Assembly (NCBI GenBank): GCA_020849155.1
Contig: JADLGU010000320.1
Location: forward strand, 1-14,353
DNA: 14,353 bases
Direction: 5' to 3'
Source of the DNA: Rhodocyclaceae bacterium
GTDB lineage: Bacteria > Pseudomonadota > Gammaproteobacteria > Burkholderiales > Rhodocyclaceae
The position numbers were made by a program, and so were the translations under genes. A model generated the notes under the pieces. It saw only the letters and a list, made by a program, of their open reading frames with translations, was not told where the DNA came from and did not search any database. Below, in pieces: positions 1-6,650 of the stretch; the first letter of the stretch is position 1; every line of letters starts with the position of its first letter.

Positions 1-650
1 GCCGCGAGGCCGAGCGCTGCGTGCTGGAAGGCGCGACACCCGAGGAAGTCGACGGCGCGCTGGAGGACTTCGGCATGGCGATGGGCATCCTCGCCGTGTA
101 CGACATGGCCGGCATCGACATCGGCCACCTCACGCGCGTCGCCCGCGCCCACCTGCTGCCGAAGGACCCCACCTTCTACCGACCGACGGCGCTGCTCACC
201 GAGCGCGGCTGGCTCGGCCAGAAGAGCGGCCGCGGCTACTATCGCTATGACAGCGCCGAGCGCAAGCGCACGCCCGACCCCGAGGCCATAGCCATGTTCG
301 CCGAGGAGGCGCGGCGCCTCGGCGTGCCGCAGCGGAAGCCCTCGAAGCAGGAGATCCAGGAACGCTGCATCTATTCGATGATCAACGAGGGGGCGCGCAT
401 CCTCGAGGAAGGCGTCGCCTGCCGCGCCTCCGACATCGACATCGTCTACACCGCTGGCTACGGCTTTCCGGGCTACCGCGGCGGCCCGATGTTCTACGCC
501 GATACCGTCGGGCTGAAGGTCATCTACGATAAGATCATGGAATTCCAGAAAACCCTCGACCCGCAGTACTGGCAGCCGGCGCCGCTGCTGGAGAAGCTGG
601 CCAGGGCCGGCTCCAGCTTCGCCCAATGGCAGGCCGAAAGAAAGGTGTAG
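1..650 (+). CDS. 3-hydroxyacyl-CoA dehydrogenase, C-terminal part (5' end outside window)
   Basis: This is the tail of a beta-oxidation enzyme that oxidises 3-hydroxyacyl-CoA to 3-oxoacyl-CoA with NAD+. The reading frame is open from base 3 back to the window edge, so the gene starts upstream; the GTG at 21 is internal. About 216 residues are visible. They hold the two all-helical C-terminal domains of the family: a first one ending in GWLGQKSGRGYYRY, and a second with ERCIYSMINEGARILEEG and YGFPGYRGGPMFYAD, the usual signature of FadB/FadJ-type multifunctional proteins. The NAD-binding Rossmann domain, and any enoyl-CoA hydratase domain, would lie to the left and cannot be seen. The stop codon is 5 bases before the thiolase start, so the two are probably co-transcribed and act on consecutive intermediates. 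Substrate chain type is unknown. The family call is secure; whether it is a fused hydratase-dehydrogenase is an inference from similarity of the C-terminal half. Confidence 0.9.
   Translation, partial: REAERCVLEGATPEEVDGALEDFGMAMGILAVYDMAGIDIGHLTRVARAHLLPKDPTFYRPTALLTERGWLGQKSGRGYYRYDSAERKRTPDPEAIAMFAEEARRLGVPQRKPSKQEIQERCIYSMINEGARILEEGVACRASDIDIVYTAGYGFPGYRGGPMFYADTVGLKVIYDKIMEFQKTLDPQYWQPAPLLEKLARAGSSFAQWQAERKV
640..645 (+). promoter_or_regulatory. Ribosome binding site for the thiolase
   Basis: GAAAGG lies 10 bases before the ATG at 656. It supports that start over the in-frame ATG at 626, which would overlap the upstream gene by 25 bases and add ten residues that do not look like a thiolase N-terminus. 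Confidence 0.5.
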
Positions 651-655
651 GCATC

Positions 656-1858
656 ATGGCAAACGCATTCATTCCCTACGGCGGCTACTGGTCCACGCCC
701 TTCGCCAAGTGGCAGGGCGCGCTGGCCAACCTGAACAGCATCCGGCTGGCCGCCGCAGTCGGCAACAGGTTCCTCGAAGACAAGCACGTTCCCAGGGAGG
801 AGATCGATCTCGGCATCCTCGGCATCACCAATCCGCAGCCGGGCAGCTTTTATGGCCTGCCCTGGCTTACCGGCCTGCTCGGTCTGGAAAACGTGCCGGG
901 CCCGACGGTGCAGCAGGCCTGCGCCACCAGCGCGCGCGCGCTGCAGATGGCGGCGGCGGAAGTCGGCCAGGGCAGCGCCGGCTGCGCCCTCATCGTCTGC
1001 GCCGACCGCATGTCCAACGGCCCCGTCGTGTACTACCCGGACGCCAGCGCGCCGGGAGGCAACGGCGTGACGGAAAGATGGACGCTGGACAACTTCGGCC
1101 ACGACCCCTATGCGAAGAACGCCATGATCGACACGGCGGAAAACGCTTCGGCGCGCCTGGGCGTCACGATGGCCGAACTGAACGAGGTCACGCTGGCCCG
1201 CTACGCCCAGTACCAGGCCGCGCTCGCCGACGACCGCGCCTTCCAGCGCCGCTACATGCTCGAGGCGCCGCTCTCCGACTCCGGCTTCCGCAGGCAGACC
1301 GGCACGCTGGCCGCCGACGAAGGCATCTTCCCGACCACCGCGGAAGGGCTGGCCAAGCTGAAGCCGGTCAAGCCGGACGGCACCCACAGCTTCGGCACCC
1401 AGACCCATCCGGCCGACGGCAACGCCGGCATGATCGTCACCACGCGGGAACGGGCGCGCGCGCTTTCTACCGACGCGAAGATCGAGGTCGAACTGCTCGG
1501 CTTCGGCCAGGCGCGCGTCGAGAAAGGCTACATGCCGCTGGCGCCGGCGCCCGCCGCGCAGGTGGCGCTGAAGCGTGCCGGCCTAGGCATTAAGGACGTC
1601 GACGCGGTGAAGACGCACAACCCCTTTGCCGCCAACGACATCGCCTTCGCCCGCGAGACCGGTTTCCCGCTGGAGAAGATGAACAACTTCGGCTGCTCGC
1701 TGATCTGGGGCCATCCGCAGGGCCCCACCGGCTTGCGCTCGATCATCGAGCTGATCGAGGAGCTGGTGCTGCGCGGCGGCGGGGTCGGTCTCTTCTCCGG
1801 TTGTGCCGCCGGCGACTCCGGGATGGCGGTGGTGCTGCGGGTTTCGAGCAAGAAGTGA
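656..1858 (+). CDS. Thiolase (acetyl-CoA acyltransferase family)
   Basis: This cytoplasmic enzyme is predicted to cleave a 3-oxoacyl-CoA with CoA, releasing acetyl-CoA and a shortened acyl-CoA, which is the step after the upstream dehydrogenase. It has 400 residues, a normal thiolase length. The nucleophile is Cys89 in QQACATS, His353 sits in GHPQGPTG, and the second catalytic Cys383 sits in SGCAAGDSG; THNPFAAND takes the place of the NEAF loop. All parts of the active site are therefore present. The loop sequences differ from FadA/AtoB-type thiolases (for example CATS where those have CxSG), and the N-terminus has YWSTPF where RTPxG is usual. This points to a divergent subgroup, possibly for branched, cyclic or aromatic acyl chains. 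No small DUF35 (OB-fold) partner gene, as used by some aromatic thiolases, is next to it. The start was chosen by ribosome binding site and spacing. Function as a degradative thiolase is likely; the substrate is unknown. Confidence 0.88.
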   Translation: MANAFIPYGGYWSTPFAKWQGALANLNSIRLAAAVGNRFLEDKHVPREEIDLGILGITNPQPGSFYGLPWLTGLLGLENVPGPTVQQACATSARALQMAAAEVGQGSAGCALIVCADRMSNGPVVYYPDASAPGGNGVTERWTLDNFGHDPYAKNAMIDTAENASARLGVTMAELNEVTLARYAQYQAALADDRAFQRRYMLEAPLSDSGFRRQTGTLAADEGIFPTTAEGLAKLKPVKPDGTHSFGTQTHPADGNAGMIVTTRERARALSTDAKIEVELLGFGQARVEKGYMPLAPAPAAQVALKRAGLGIKDVDAVKTHNPFAANDIAFARETGFPLEKMNNFGCSLIWGHPQGPTGLRSIIELIEELVLRGGGVGLFSGCAAGDSGMAVVLRVSSKK

Positions 1859-1896
1859 GCAATAGAGGCGCAGGCAAGGAGGGGTTGCATCGGCTC

Positions 1897-1906
1897 GTCG
1901 TACGAC
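1897..1906. repeat. 10-bp perfect palindrome in the thiolase-binding protein gap
   Basis: GTCGTACGAC is self-complementary and ends two bases before the ribosome binding site of the next gene. It could be an operator half or chance; no further symmetry extends it. Confidence 0.3.
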
Positions 1907-1908
1907 AC

Positions 1909-1914
1909 AGGAGG
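1909..1914 (+). promoter_or_regulatory. Strong ribosome binding site for binding protein 1
   Basis: A full AGGAGG is 5 bases before the ATG at 1920. It is stronger than the other sites in this operon, as expected for a binding protein needed in excess over its membrane partners. Confidence 0.75.
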
Positions 1915-1919
1915 AACAT

Positions 1920-3041
1920 ATGAAAATCACCCCATCGCTTCTGGCTTGCTTGCTGTTCCAGGCCGCCATCGCACAGGCCGAGTCCGGCGTAAGCGACGGC
2001 AGGATCGTCATCGGCCAGTCGGTCGGGCTCACCGGCCCGGTGGCCGCCGTGGCGCAGGACATCACGGCCGGATTCGCTGCCTATGTGCACCATGTCAACA
2101 AGCGCGGCGGCATCAACGGCCGGCAGTTGCAGCTGCAGACACTGGACGACGGCTTCGCCCCTGCGCGCAGCGGCGAGAATGGGCGCGTTCTGGAGAAGCA
2201 GGCGTTCCTCCTGGCGGCGCCCCTCGGCACGCCGCATACCGCGGAACTGATGAAGGCCACGGCGGCCGAGGGCATGCCGGTCATGTGTCCCTTCACCGGC
2301 GCCGAGCGCCTGCGCGCCGCCCACAACCGCCTGCTCTTTCATGTACGCGCCAGCTACAAGGAGGAGATCGCGAAGATGGTCGAGCAACTGACGACGCTTG
2401 GCATCAGGCGCATCGCGCTGTTCCATCAGAACGATTCCTTTGGCGAAGAGGGCCTCGAGCACCTGGATGGCGCATTGCGGCAGCATGGCCTGAAACTTGC
2501 GGCCCGTGCCACCTATGAACGCGGCAGCGTCGATGTGAGCGCTGCGGTGCAGACGCTGTCGGCGGCGGATCCGCAGGCGGTGGTGATGTTCGCCGTGACC
2601 CGGCCTGCAGCCGAGCTGGTCAGAAGGATGCAGGAGGCGGACCGCTATCCGCAGTTCCTGACGATTTCCACCAACGCCAACGACGATTTCATCAAGGCCC
2701 TCGGCGATCGCAAGCGCGGTGTCGGGAACACCCAGGTGGCGCCGTTTCCCTGGAACTCCTCGATGCCGCTGGTCAAGGAGTACCAGCAGGCGATGCGGGA
2801 AACCGGCAAGCAGCAGTTCTCCTTCAACAGCCTGGAGGCCTATCTGTGCGGCAAAGTGATCGGCGAGGGCCTGCGTCGTACCGCGCGACCGCTGACGCGG
2901 GCCCGCTTCATCGAAGTGCTCGAGTCGATGGGCCGTTTTGACTCAGGCGGGTTCGAGGTCGCCTACTCGCCCTCGAGCCATGCCGGTTCGCGCCATGTCG
3001 ATCTGACGGTGATTGGCGGCAACGGCGGATTCATCCGCTGA
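1920..3041 (+). CDS. ABC transporter periplasmic substrate-binding protein (LivK/Peripla_BP_6 family)
   Basis: This protein is predicted to capture the solute in the periplasm and deliver it to the permeases encoded just downstream. It has 373 residues. Residues 1-20 form a signal peptide with a likely cut after AQA. The mature part begins with RIVIGQSVGLTGP and continues with NKRGGINGRQL and TLDDGF, the standard start of type I branched-chain amino-acid/amide binding proteins, and ends with SPSSHAGSRHVDLTVIG. The family binds amino acids, amides, urea and aromatic acids, so the fold does not fix the ligand. Its place between beta-oxidation genes and the transporter core suggests a carboxylic acid destined for CoA-dependent breakdown. 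A second protein of the same family is encoded at 7672 and shares the HAGSR C-terminal motif. A LLAC stretch at residues 7-10 resembles a lipobox but is too close to the N-terminus to be convincing. The family is certain, the ligand is not known. Confidence 0.92.
   Translation: MKITPSLLACLLFQAAIAQAESGVSDGRIVIGQSVGLTGPVAAVAQDITAGFAAYVHHVNKRGGINGRQLQLQTLDDGFAPARSGENGRVLEKQAFLLAAPLGTPHTAELMKATAAEGMPVMCPFTGAERLRAAHNRLLFHVRASYKEEIAKMVEQLTTLGIRRIALFHQNDSFGEEGLEHLDGALRQHGLKLAARATYERGSVDVSAAVQTLSAADPQAVVMFAVTRPAAELVRRMQEADRYPQFLTISTNANDDFIKALGDRKRGVGNTQVAPFPWNSSMPLVKEYQQAMRETGKQQFSFNSLEAYLCGKVIGEGLRRTARPLTRARFIEVLESMGRFDSGGFEVAYSPSSHAGSRHVDLTVIGGNGGFIR
3025..3038 (+). repeat. Small hairpin at the end of binding protein 1
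   Basis: GCGGAT and ATCCGC form a 6-bp perfect inverted repeat with a 2-base spacer, just before the stop codon. No T-run follows, so it is not a classic terminator. Hairpins here can stabilise the binding-protein message relative to the permease genes; that role is only inferred. Confidence 0.25.
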
Positions 3042-3065
3042 CCCGCGGCACAGGCGCATTCCACG

Positions 3066-4103
3066 ATGGATAGTCAAATCGCATTGCTGCTGGCGCAGGA
3101 CGGGGTGGTCAATGGGGCGATTTATGCTCTGCTGGCTTTGGCGCTGGTGCTGGTGTTTGCCGTGACGCGGGTGATATTCATACCGCAAGGCGAGTTTGTG
3201 GCTTACGGGGCGCTCACTCTGGCGGCTTTTCAGGCGGGCAAGACGCCTGGCACGGTCTGGCTCCTGCTTGGCGCCGGGGTGCTGGTTGCGCTCATTGACA
3301 CGGTGATGGCTGTGCGCACGGGCAGCCTGAATCGCCTGAAGCGCATCGTGCTCTGGGACCTTGTTCTGCCGGTGGCGGTGGCCGGGCTCGTGTTGTGGCT
3401 GGAACCGGCCGGGCTGCCGCTGATGGTGCAAGTTGCGCTCTCGCTGGCCGTTGTGGTGCCGCTCGGGCCGATGATCTATCGTCTGGCCTACCAGCCGCTG
3501 GCGGAAGCCTCGGTGCTGGTGCTGCTGATCGTCTCGGTGGCGGTGCACCTGGCGCTGGTGGGGCTGGGGCTGCTCTTCTTCGGTGCCGAGGGCTCGCGCA
3601 CCACGCCCTTCAGCGAAGCGCAGTTCGCCCTGGGTACGCTGACGGTCAACGGCCAGACGCTGTGGGTGCTGGGGGCGAGCGCCGTGCTGATTGTCGCCCT
3701 CTATGCATTTTTCGGGCGCACGCTGTATGGCAAGGCTTTGCGCGCCACCGCCATCAACCGGGTGGGCGCGCGCCTGATGGGCATCTCCACCACCATGGCC
3801 GGCCGGCTCTCCTTCACGCTCGCCGCCGGCATTGGCGCGCTATCGGGGATCCTGATTGCGCCGATCACCACGGTCTACTACGACACCGGCTTCCTGGTCG
3901 GATTGAAGGGCTTCGTCGCCGCCATCATTGCCGGGCTGGTGAGCTACCCGCTGGCCGCCGCCGGCGCGATCCTGGTCGGGCTGCTCGAAGCCTTCTCTTC
4001 CTTCTGGGCCAGCGCCTTCAAGGAAGTCATCGTGTTCACCCTGATCATTCCGGTCCTGGTGTGGCGCTCGCTGACAGCGCACCATGTGGAGGAAGAGGAA
4101 TGA
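3066..4103 (+). CDS. livH: ABC transporter permease, LivH type
   Basis: This is an inner-membrane permease subunit of a branched-chain amino-acid-type importer. The N-terminus (GVVNGAIYALLALALVLVFAV) and the early IFIPQGEFVAYGAL segment match LivH. The second half carries GKALRATAINRVGARLMGI, the loop that contacts the ATPase, followed by GIGALSGILIAPI and GLKGFVAAIIAGLVSYP. At 345 residues it is longer than the usual 290-300. The extra length is an insertion around residues 60-110 that appears to add membrane segments. No good ribosome binding site precedes the ATG, and the gap to the binding protein is 24 bases, so translation may be lower than for that protein. The stop overlaps the next start (ATGA at 4100-4103), which indicates translational coupling. 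The symbol marks family position and does not imply leucine transport. Confidence 0.92.
   Translation: MDSQIALLLAQDGVVNGAIYALLALALVLVFAVTRVIFIPQGEFVAYGALTLAAFQAGKTPGTVWLLLGAGVLVALIDTVMAVRTGSLNRLKRIVLWDLVLPVAVAGLVLWLEPAGLPLMVQVALSLAVVVPLGPMIYRLAYQPLAEASVLVLLIVSVAVHLALVGLGLLFFGAEGSRTTPFSEAQFALGTLTVNGQTLWVLGASAVLIVALYAFFGRTLYGKALRATAINRVGARLMGISTTMAGRLSFTLAAGIGALSGILIAPITTVYYDTGFLVGLKGFVAAIIAGLVSYPLAAAGAILVGLLEAFSSFWASAFKEVIVFTLIIPVLVWRSLTAHHVEEEE
4088..4098 (+). promoter_or_regulatory. Ribosome binding site fixing the start of the fused permease/ATPase
   Basis: GGAGGAAGAGG lies inside the end of livH and its GGAGG is 7 bases before the ATG at 4100. The frame is open far upstream (to about 3395), but only this start has a ribosome binding site and gives a LivM-like N-terminus. 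Confidence 0.75.
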
Positions 4104-5860
4104 AACAGCGCATTCCTCTGCTGCTGTTCCTGGCCCTGATCGGCGTCGGTCCGGCGGTGTTGCCCGAGTTCCATGTCACATTGCTCAATTACATCGGCCT
4201 GTATTCCATTGTCGCGCTCGGCCTGGTGCTGCTCACCGGGGTGGGCGGGCTGACTTCCTTCGGCCAGGCGGCCTTTGTCGGGCTGGGCGCCTATGCCACG
4301 GGCTATCTGACCACCGCCCATGCCGTCTCGCCCTGGCTGACTTTGCTGGCCGGGCTGGCGGTGACCGCCGCCGTGGCGCTGGTGCTGGGCGTTCTCACCC
4401 TGCGCCTGTCCGGCCACTACCTGCCGCTGGGCACCATTGCCTGGGGCATCAGCCTGTATTTCCTGTTCGGCAACCTCGAGTTCCTCGGCGGCCACACCGG
4501 GCTCACCGGCATCCCGGTGCTCGAGCTGTTCGGCTGGAAGCTCGATACCGGGCGCGAGTTCTACTACCTCATCTGGCTGGTGCTGCTCGGCGCCGTCCTG
4601 GCCACGCAGAACCTGCTCGACTCGCGCGAGGGGCGCGCCATCCGGGCGCTCAAGGGCGGCGGCCTGATGGCCGAGGCGATGGGCGTCGACACCGCCCGCG
4701 TGAAGATCGTCATCTTCCTCATCGCCGCCTTGTTCGCCTGCGTCTCCGGCTGGCTGTATGCCCACCTGCAGCGCTTCGTGAACCCCACCCCGTTCGGGCT
4801 CGCCATCGGCATCGAGTACCTCTTCATGGCGGTGGTGGGCGGCGCCGCCCATGTCTGGGGCGCGCTGGTGGGCGCCGGGGTGATCACCGTGCTCAAGCAA
4901 TGGCTGCAGGACCTGCTGCCCAAGATCTTCGGCCAGAGCGGCAACTTCGAGGTGATCTTCTTCGGCGTGCTCCTGGTGCTCGTGCTGCAGCGCGCCCGCG
5001 AAGGCATCTGGCCCTGGCTCAGGCGCCTGGTGCCGCTGCGCTCGGCGCAGCGCCACGTGGCCGCTGCCGAGCCGCTGCCGGCCCGCCAGATGCCGGCCCC
5101 GGGCACCGTGCTGCTGGAAGTGAAGGGCGCCCGCAAAGCGTTCGGCGGCCTGGTGGCCAACAACGACATGAATCTCAGCGTGAAGGCCGGCGAAGTGATG
5201 GCGCTGATCGGCCCCAACGGGGCGGGCAAGAGCACCATGTTCAACTGCATCTCGGGGGTCGACCCGGTCACCGCCGGCGAGATCCGGTTTCTGGGCGAGC
5301 GGGTCGATGCGCTGGCCTCGCGCCAGATCGCCCGGCGCGGCATGGGCCGCACCTTCCAGCACGTGCGCCTCTTGCCCACCATGAGCGTGCTGGAGAACGT
5401 CGCCCTCGGCGCCCACCTGCGCGGCGCCAAGGGTGTGCTGTCATCCTCGCTGCATCTGGAGCGCGCCGAGGAGGCGCGCCATTTGGCCGAGGCCAAGCGG
5501 CAGCTCGAGCGCGTCGGCCTGGGCGGCCACCTCTTCGAGGAGGCCGGCAGCCTGCCGCTCGGCCAGCAGCGCATCCTGGAGATCGCCCGCGCGCTCGCCG
5601 CCGACCCCTGCCTGCTGCTGCTCGACGAGCCGGCCGCCGGCCTGCGCTACCTGGAGAAGCAGGCCTTGGCCGAACTCCTGCGCCGCCTGCGCGCCCAGGG
5701 CATGGGCATCCTGCTGGTCGAGCACGACATGGACTTCGTCATGGGCCTGGCCGACCGCGTCGTGGTGATGGAGTTCGGCGAGAAGATCGCCGAGGGCCTG
5801 CCCGAGGAAGTGCAGAAGGATCCCGTCGTGCTCGAGGCCTATCTCGGGGGAGTCGAATAA
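4100..5860 (+). CDS. Fused ABC transporter permease (LivM) and ATP-binding protein (LivG)
   Basis: One 586-residue polypeptide combines two subunits that are separate in E. coli. Residues 1 to about 305 are a LivM permease: a hydrophobic N-terminus, GLTSFGQAAFVGLGAYATGY, the ATPase-contact loop GRAIRALKGGGLMAEAMGVD, and a final run of helices including GGAAHVWGALVGAGV. A linker of about 30 residues (307-336, rich in Ala, Pro and Arg) leads to a complete LivG ATPase. This has Walker A GPNGAGKST at 371-379, signature LPLGQQR at 485-491, Walker B with Asp509-Glu510, and switch His542. The signature is an LSGGQ variant in which Leu-Gly replaces Gly-Gly. The fusion is uninterrupted: no stop or restart site is visible at the junction. 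It fixes a 1:1 ratio of LivM to LivG. It overlaps livH by four bases and livF by one. The annotation is secure for both halves. Confidence 0.93.
   Translation: MKQRIPLLLFLALIGVGPAVLPEFHVTLLNYIGLYSIVALGLVLLTGVGGLTSFGQAAFVGLGAYATGYLTTAHAVSPWLTLLAGLAVTAAVALVLGVLTLRLSGHYLPLGTIAWGISLYFLFGNLEFLGGHTGLTGIPVLELFGWKLDTGREFYYLIWLVLLGAVLATQNLLDSREGRAIRALKGGGLMAEAMGVDTARVKIVIFLIAALFACVSGWLYAHLQRFVNPTPFGLAIGIEYLFMAVVGGAAHVWGALVGAGVITVLKQWLQDLLPKIFGQSGNFEVIFFGVLLVLVLQRAREGIWPWLRRLVPLRSAQRHVAAAEPLPARQMPAPGTVLLEVKGARKAFGGLVANNDMNLSVKAGEVMALIGPNGAGKSTMFNCISGVDPVTAGEIRFLGERVDALASRQIARRGMGRTFQHVRLLPTMSVLENVALGAHLRGAKGVLSSSLHLERAEEARHLAEAKRQLERVGLGGHLFEEAGSLPLGQQRILEIARALAADPCLLLLDEPAAGLRYLEKQALAELLRRLRAQGMGILLVEHDMDFVMGLADRVVVMEFGEKIAEGLPEEVQKDPVVLEAYLGGVE
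5846..5852 (+). promoter_or_regulatory. Ribosome binding site for livF
   Basis: GGGGGAG ends 7 bases before the ATG at 5860, inside the end of the fusion gene. It supports a start at 5860 that shares one base with the upstream TAA (TAATG). Confidence 0.6.
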
Positions 5861-6594
5861 TGACGGCACCGATTCTCGAGATCCGCGATCTTTGCGTCTC
5901 CTACGGCAAGGTGGAAGCCTTGCACCACATCAACCTCAAGGTCGAGGCCGGCAAGATCGTCACGGTGATCGGCCCCAACGGCGCCGGCAAGACGACGCTG
6001 CTCTCGGCCATCATGGGCCTGCTGCCTTCCAAAGGCGAGATCGAATTCCAGGGCGAGGTGCAGCGCGACATCGAGGTCGAGCACCTGGTCGCCATGGGCA
6101 TGACCCTGGTGCCGGAGAAGCGCGCCCTCTTCGGCGAGATGAGCGTCGAGGACAACCTGCTGCTGGGCGCCTTCCAGCGCTACCGCCATGGCGCGCGCGA
6201 CCAGGCGCAGACCATGGCGCAGGTCTTCGCCACCTTCCCGCGCCTGAAGGAGCGCAGAAGCCAGCTCGCCGGCACGCTCTCCGGCGGCGAGCGCCAGATG
6301 CTGGCGGTGGGCCGCGCCCTGATGGCCAAACCGAAGCTCCTGATGCTCGACGAGCCGAGCCTGGGGCTCGCCCCCCTCATCGTGCGCGAGATCTTCCATA
6401 TCATCGCGGATCTGAAACAGACCGGGGTGGCGATCCTGCTGGTCGAACAGAACGCCCGCGCGGCGCTGCAGATCGCCGACACCGGCTACGTGCTGGAGAC
6501 CGGCAGCGTCGCCCTGGAGGGCGACAGCCGCCAACTCGCCGACGATCCGAGAGTCGTCGAGACGTATCTGGGGTTGGGCGGGATCCGCTACTGA
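5860..6594 (+). CDS. livF: ABC transporter ATP-binding protein, LivF type
   Basis: This is the second ATPase of the importer, predicted to pair with the LivG domain of the upstream fusion on the cytoplasmic face. It has 244 residues, normal for LivF. Walker A is GPNGAGKTT (38-46), the signature is LSGGERQ (140-146), and Walker B has Asp164-Glu165 followed by PSLGLAP. The switch region reads LLVEQNARAAL, with Gln where most ATPases have His; this is usual in LivF. GMTLVPEKRALFGEMSVEDNLLLGAF is the LivF Q-loop/helical region (with Pro-Glu-Lys where PExR is common). It is the last gene of the rightward operon, 30 bases from the stop of the convergent LysR gene, with a hairpin in between. The symbol marks family position; the solute moved by the system is not known. 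Confidence 0.93.
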   Translation: MTAPILEIRDLCVSYGKVEALHHINLKVEAGKIVTVIGPNGAGKTTLLSAIMGLLPSKGEIEFQGEVQRDIEVEHLVAMGMTLVPEKRALFGEMSVEDNLLLGAFQRYRHGARDQAQTMAQVFATFPRLKERRSQLAGTLSGGERQMLAVGRALMAKPKLLMLDEPSLGLAPLIVREIFHIIADLKQTGVAILLVEQNARAALQIADTGYVLETGSVALEGDSRQLADDPRVVETYLGLGGIRY

Positions 6595-6615
6595 TGCGCC
6601 TGGAAGAAACGTGAG

Positions 6616-6650
6616 GAATGGCCCTCAGAAGGGGTAGGGCCATTCTTCTT
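6616..6650. terminator. Bidirectional terminator between livF and the LysR gene
   Basis: GAATGGCCCT (6616-6625) and AGGGCCATTC (6636-6645) form a perfect 10-bp stem with a 10-base loop. On the plus strand the stem is followed by TTCTT, and on the minus strand by a run containing TTTCTTCC, so it may stop transcription from both sides. Part of the stem, and the whole loop, encode the last residues and stop codon of the LysR gene. Confidence 0.7.

Noticed and set aside
1885..1923. Possible 12-residue leader peptide from TTG at 1885, with its stop overlapping the binding-protein start
   Set aside because: The AAGGAGGGG before it touches the TTG, which is too close for initiation, and the codons show no attenuator-like pattern.
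3944..5416. Long minus-strand open frame (490 codons) opposite the fused transporter gene
   Set aside because: Low-complexity translation rich in Gly, Ala, Arg, Gln and His with no family motifs. It comes from the strong G/C third-position bias of the real gene on the plus strand.
4084..5859. Alternative plus-strand frame through the permease/ATPase fusion that joins onto livF
   Set aside because: The part before 5860 is an Arg/Ala/Gly-rich shadow translation. The livF protein starts at its own ATG with a ribosome binding site.
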